Of a DNA stretch of 64,000 bases, positions 61,902-64,000 are shown in pieces (position 1 is the stretch's first letter; each line of letters begins with the position of its first letter). The stretch spans positions 7,730,001-7,794,000 of the forward strand of contig NZ_CP019724.1 in the NCBI RefSeq assembly GCF_002005225.1, in the 5' to 3' direction. Origin of the DNA: Streptomyces pactum (lineage in GTDB: Bacteria; Actinomycetota; Actinomycetes; Streptomycetales; Streptomycetaceae). The translations under genes and the position numbers were made by a program. The notes beneath the pieces are model-generated. The model had not been told where the DNA came from. It searched no databases and worked only from the letters and a program-made list of their open reading frames with translations.

Positions 61902-63086
61902 TCAGCAGACCGGCGGCCGCCATTCGAACATCAGGATGGTCGCGTCGTCCCGGAGCTGCCCGCCGGCCTGCGAGTCCAGAATCGAGTGGATCAGGCGCCG
62001 CAGCGTCTCCGGGGCCAGCTCGCCGCCGGCCGTGGCCCGGATGACGTAGTCCGCGAACCGTTCGAGCCCGAACAGCTTCTCCTCGCGGGTGCGCGCCTCG
62101 GTGACCCCGTCGGTGTACATCAGCACCCGGTCACCGGGCTCCAGTCTCATCTCGTGCGTGCGGCGCGGGTCGGGGGAGAGGCGGGTCGGCACGCCCATCG
62201 GAGGGTCGGCGTCCCGCTCCAGGGCGTCGACGATCAACTGCTCACCCCGGATGAGCAGCGGCGCGGGGTGGCCGCAGTTGCTCCAGCGCAGCAGACCGGT
62301 CTCGAACTCGAGCTGGGCCAGGACGGCGGTGCAGTACTGCTCCGGCAGCCAGCGGGCCAGCGCGTCGTCCACGCACGCCACGAGCGCGGGCAGGTCGGCC
62401 CCGTTGCGCCGGGCGTTGCGGCAGGCGGCCAGCGCCACCGCGCTGGTCAGCCCGGAGGCGAGGTCATGGCCCATGGAGTCGATGACCGAGACGTGCAACG
62501 TCGTCCGGGTGAGCGAGTGGTCGAAGGCGTCGCCGCCCAGCTCGTAGGCCGGCTCCAGCACGGCCGTCGACACCACGTGGGAGTTGCCGATGGTGCGCGG
62601 CGGCAGCAGCGCGCGCAGCATCTCGGAGGGCAGGCGCATCGGCTCGGTACGGGTGTGCCGGACGAAGGAGTCCTCGAAGGCCCGCTTCGAGGTGATCATC
62701 ATGGCCAGCAGCGACGCCAGCGCCCGCCCCCGGGTCAGCGTGGCCGAGGTGAGTGCCGACGAGTGCACCGCCAGTACCCCGAGCCGCTCGGCACCGTCCA
62801 GCAGGGGCAGCCACGCCGTGACGCCGCCGGTGTCGGACTCCTCCACGCGCAGCGCCTGCGTCCGGTAGGACCAGCCCGCGAGGGAACCGTCCACGGCAAT
62901 GGCCGATCCCACGTCGGTCTGCGGTACGAGATGCCGTTGCTGCAGGTCGACGAGGTAGACCACCGCGTGCTGGAGATCCAGCGCCTTGCTGCACCGGACC
63001 ACGGCGGTGGCCAGGTCCAGCGTCAGATGGGCCGGATCGGCGAGGAACTCCAGCAGCAGCGCTCCGCTCGCCTGCGACGTCGACAC
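61902..63086 (-). CDS. GAF-PP2C (SpoIIE-type) protein phosphatase
   Basis: A 394-residue phosphatase. The N-terminal 150 residues are GAF-like (TAVVRCSKALDLQHAVVYLV, VGSAIAVDGSLAGWSYRTQA). The PP2C domain carries the metal ligands in YELGGDAFDHSLTRT and VSVIDSMGHDLASG, then CGHPAPLLIRGEQL, VLMYTDGVTEARTREE and DDATILMFEWRPP. Such phosphatases dephosphorylate anti-anti-sigma factors and so can raise SigB-type activity. The GTG at 63086 follows GAGGGGAGA. It stands alone. Confidence 0.9.
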   Translation of the reverse strand: MSTSQASGALLLEFLADPAHLTLDLATAVVRCSKALDLQHAVVYLVDLQQRHLVPQTDVGSAIAVDGSLAGWSYRTQALRVEESDTGGVTAWLPLLDGAERLGVLAVHSSALTSATLTRGRALASLLAMMITSKRAFEDSFVRHTRTEPMRLPSEMLRALLPPRTIGNSHVVSTAVLEPAYELGGDAFDHSLTRTTLHVSVIDSMGHDLASGLTSAVALAACRNARRNGADLPALVACVDDALARWLPEQYCTAVLAQLEFETGLLRWSNCGHPAPLLIRGEQLIVDALERDADPPMGVPTRLSPDPRRTHEMRLEPGDRVLMYTDGVTEARTREEKLFGLERFADYVIRATAGGELAPETLRRLIHSILDSQAGGQLRDDATILMFEWRPPVC

Positions 63087-63255
63087 CTCGTCTCCCCTCG
63101 TCGAGAAACCCGTCGTGACGGGGCGCACTGCGCAGCAGTCTGGCACCGCGTGTCCCGCCCCGCCCGTCGAGCGGATCACCCGCGAAGCGCTTCGGTCCGG
63201 GCAGACAGGGCACGCGTCAGGTCGTACGCCACCGAGTGCACAGGAGTGGTGCCAC

Positions 63256-63669
63256 ATGACCGAGTACGAGCGTTCCCGCACCATGCCCGCCCACCCCGAG
63301 CAGGTCTTCGACCAGGCCGCGAACGTCGGGCAGCTCGACACCTGGCTGCCCCGGGACCTGCACGTGGAGCCCGAGGACCCGCCCGCCGTCACCGTGCACG
63401 AGGACCGCACCGACCAGGACACCTCCGCACTGCTGAGCGCCCGGCCCGAGCAGATGCGCCTCGAATGGGGAACCCGCGACCAGGGCAGCTACGCCGGCTG
63501 GCTGCAGGTCGCCGGACTCGACAGCGGGGCCAGTGAGGTGACGGTGCACCTGTCGTTCTTCGACGAGGGCCACGACCCCGGGCAGTCCGCGGTGGCCGAC
63601 GCCCTCGACAGCAGCCTGCGGCGTCTGGAGGAGCAGGTGAGGATGCGCACCGACAACGCGGCCGGCTGA
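63256..63669 (+). CDS. SRPBCC (polyketide cyclase/AHSA1-like) protein
   Basis: A 137-residue protein with an SRPBCC helix-grip start (RTMPAHPEQVFDQAANVGQL, DTWLP) and beta strands ASEVTVHLSFFDEGHD; the C-terminal helix is DALDSSLRRLEEQVRMRTD. These bind hydrophobic ligands. ATG 63256 follows CAGGAG. It is followed by the long inverted repeat at 63679 and the secreted-protein gene. Confidence 0.82.
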   Translation: MTEYERSRTMPAHPEQVFDQAANVGQLDTWLPRDLHVEPEDPPAVTVHEDRTDQDTSALLSARPEQMRLEWGTRDQGSYAGWLQVAGLDSGASEVTVHLSFFDEGHDPGQSAVADALDSSLRRLEEQVRMRTDNAAG

Positions 63670-63678
63670 CGAGGGCAA

Positions 63679-63753
63679 CCCATGGCGGTCGTGTCGTGTC
63701 GTACAGGAAAAGCCTGACCGAAACCGACACCGACACCGACCGACCGCCATGGG
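63679..63753. promoter_or_regulatory. 13-bp inverted repeat overlapping the next gene's ribosome site
   Basis: CCCATGGCGGTCG (63679-63691) pairs exactly with CGACCGCCATGGG (63741-63753) around 49 bases; the loop arms hold further partial pairing of TGTCG and CGACA runs, and CCGACA is tandemly repeated. The right arm covers the first bases of the GGGGGAAAG ribosome site of the next gene. Either a terminator of the SRPBCC gene or a translational control element. Confidence 0.55.
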
Positions 63754-63759
63754 GGAAAG

Positions 63760-64000
63760 ATGTACGTACGATCCCGAGGTTTCCGCGCCGCCGTGACCGC
63801 GCTGGCGGCCGGTGCCGCGGTCACCGTGGCCGCCGTCCCGGCGACCGCGACGCCGCCCGAGTCCGGCCCGCCCGCCTTCCTGGAGCCGGCCGAACTGCCG
63901 CCGCACCCCACCTCCGACTGGTACGCCGCAGCGGTCACCGCCGGCCAGCCGGACCCGCTGCCGATGTGCGCGGGCGAGGCCCTGCCGTCCACCGCGTCCC
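63760..64000 (+). CDS. secreted protein, N-terminal part (runs off the window)
   Basis: The first 80 residues are present. It starts with a clear Sec/Tat signal (RSRGFRAAVTALAAGAAVTV, cleavage likely after PATAT near residue 31) and a mature region rich in Pro (PPHPTSDWYAAAVTAGQPDP). ATG 63760 lies directly after GGGGGAAAG. The product is exported; no catalytic domain is visible yet and no family can be named from this part. Confidence 0.75.
   Translation, partial: MYVRSRGFRAAVTALAAGAAVTVAAVPATATPPESGPPAFLEPAELPPHPTSDWYAAAVTAGQPDPLPMCAGEALPSTAS

Overview
The window is high-GC actinobacterial chromosome, almost certainly Streptomyces. Support comes from GC-rich third codon positions throughout, frequent GTG starts, the GlgE glycogen/trehalose operon, an ANTAR protein, SpoIIE-type phosphatases, a SigB/SigF-family sigma factor, an SAV_2336-type vWA protein and a mycothiol-type maleylpyruvate isomerase. 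The mix of stress, secondary and conflict genes, with several decayed genes, suggests an accessory (arm-like) part of the chromosome; this is inference.

Layout. 1-5256: a minus-strand operon glgE-treS-mak-glgB that makes branched alpha-glucan from trehalose/maltose-1-phosphate. Divergent from it is a plus-strand pair, a degenerate HATPase-like protein coupled to glgX (5822-8481). 8495-14425: a VOC protein, an ANTAR protein, a SigB-family sigma factor, an unknown protein, a second-type hemC, a secreted NPP1/NLP protein and a stand-alone ATP-dependent DNA ligase. 14624-20430: a decayed divergent MFS/AraC pair. The AraC gene carries two frameshifts and is split by a 4.63-kb Tn554-like element with two overlapping tyrosine recombinases, a methyltransferase cargo gene and 10-bp terminal inverted repeats. 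20494-27427: a DoxX-like protein, a Bcp peroxiredoxin, a PAS-GAF-PP2C-HATPase sensor phosphatase, a DUF4241 protein, an AT-richer orphan gene and an alpha/beta hydrolase.

27519-38078 is the most notable region: a four-gene, translationally linked minus-strand operon encoding a VMAP protein (EAD2-like plus VMAP-C), a MoxR ATPase, a vWA-STAND protein and a 1660-residue caspase-STAND-WD40 protein. This is the architecture of a vWA-MoxR-VMAP NTP-dependent conflict (candidate anti-phage or cell-suicide) system with a caspase-type effector.

38391-64000 is a run of metabolic and stress genes: aldo/keto reductase, TauD-type oxygenase, dienelactone hydrolase, Sua5/YrdC, a PucR-like regulator, a TetR-alcohol dehydrogenase cluster flanked by P450 and SDR remnants, catalase, fructosamine kinase-like protein, MFS, an epimerase lacking its YxxxK dyad, hemerythrin, DoxX, a molybdopterin oxidoreductase that appears to have lost its [4Fe-4S] ligands, a GNAT under a perfect CebR-type box, a phosphoesterase-BON-nucleotidyltransferase operon, a SpoIIE phosphatase, an SRPBCC protein and the start of a secreted protein. 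Four promoters match the SigB consensus GNNT-N14-16-GGGTAY. They precede the 78-aa gene, catalase, the molybdopterin oxidoreductase operon and the nucleotidyltransferase operon, tying this part to a general-stress regulon that the window's own sigma factor and phosphatases could belong to.
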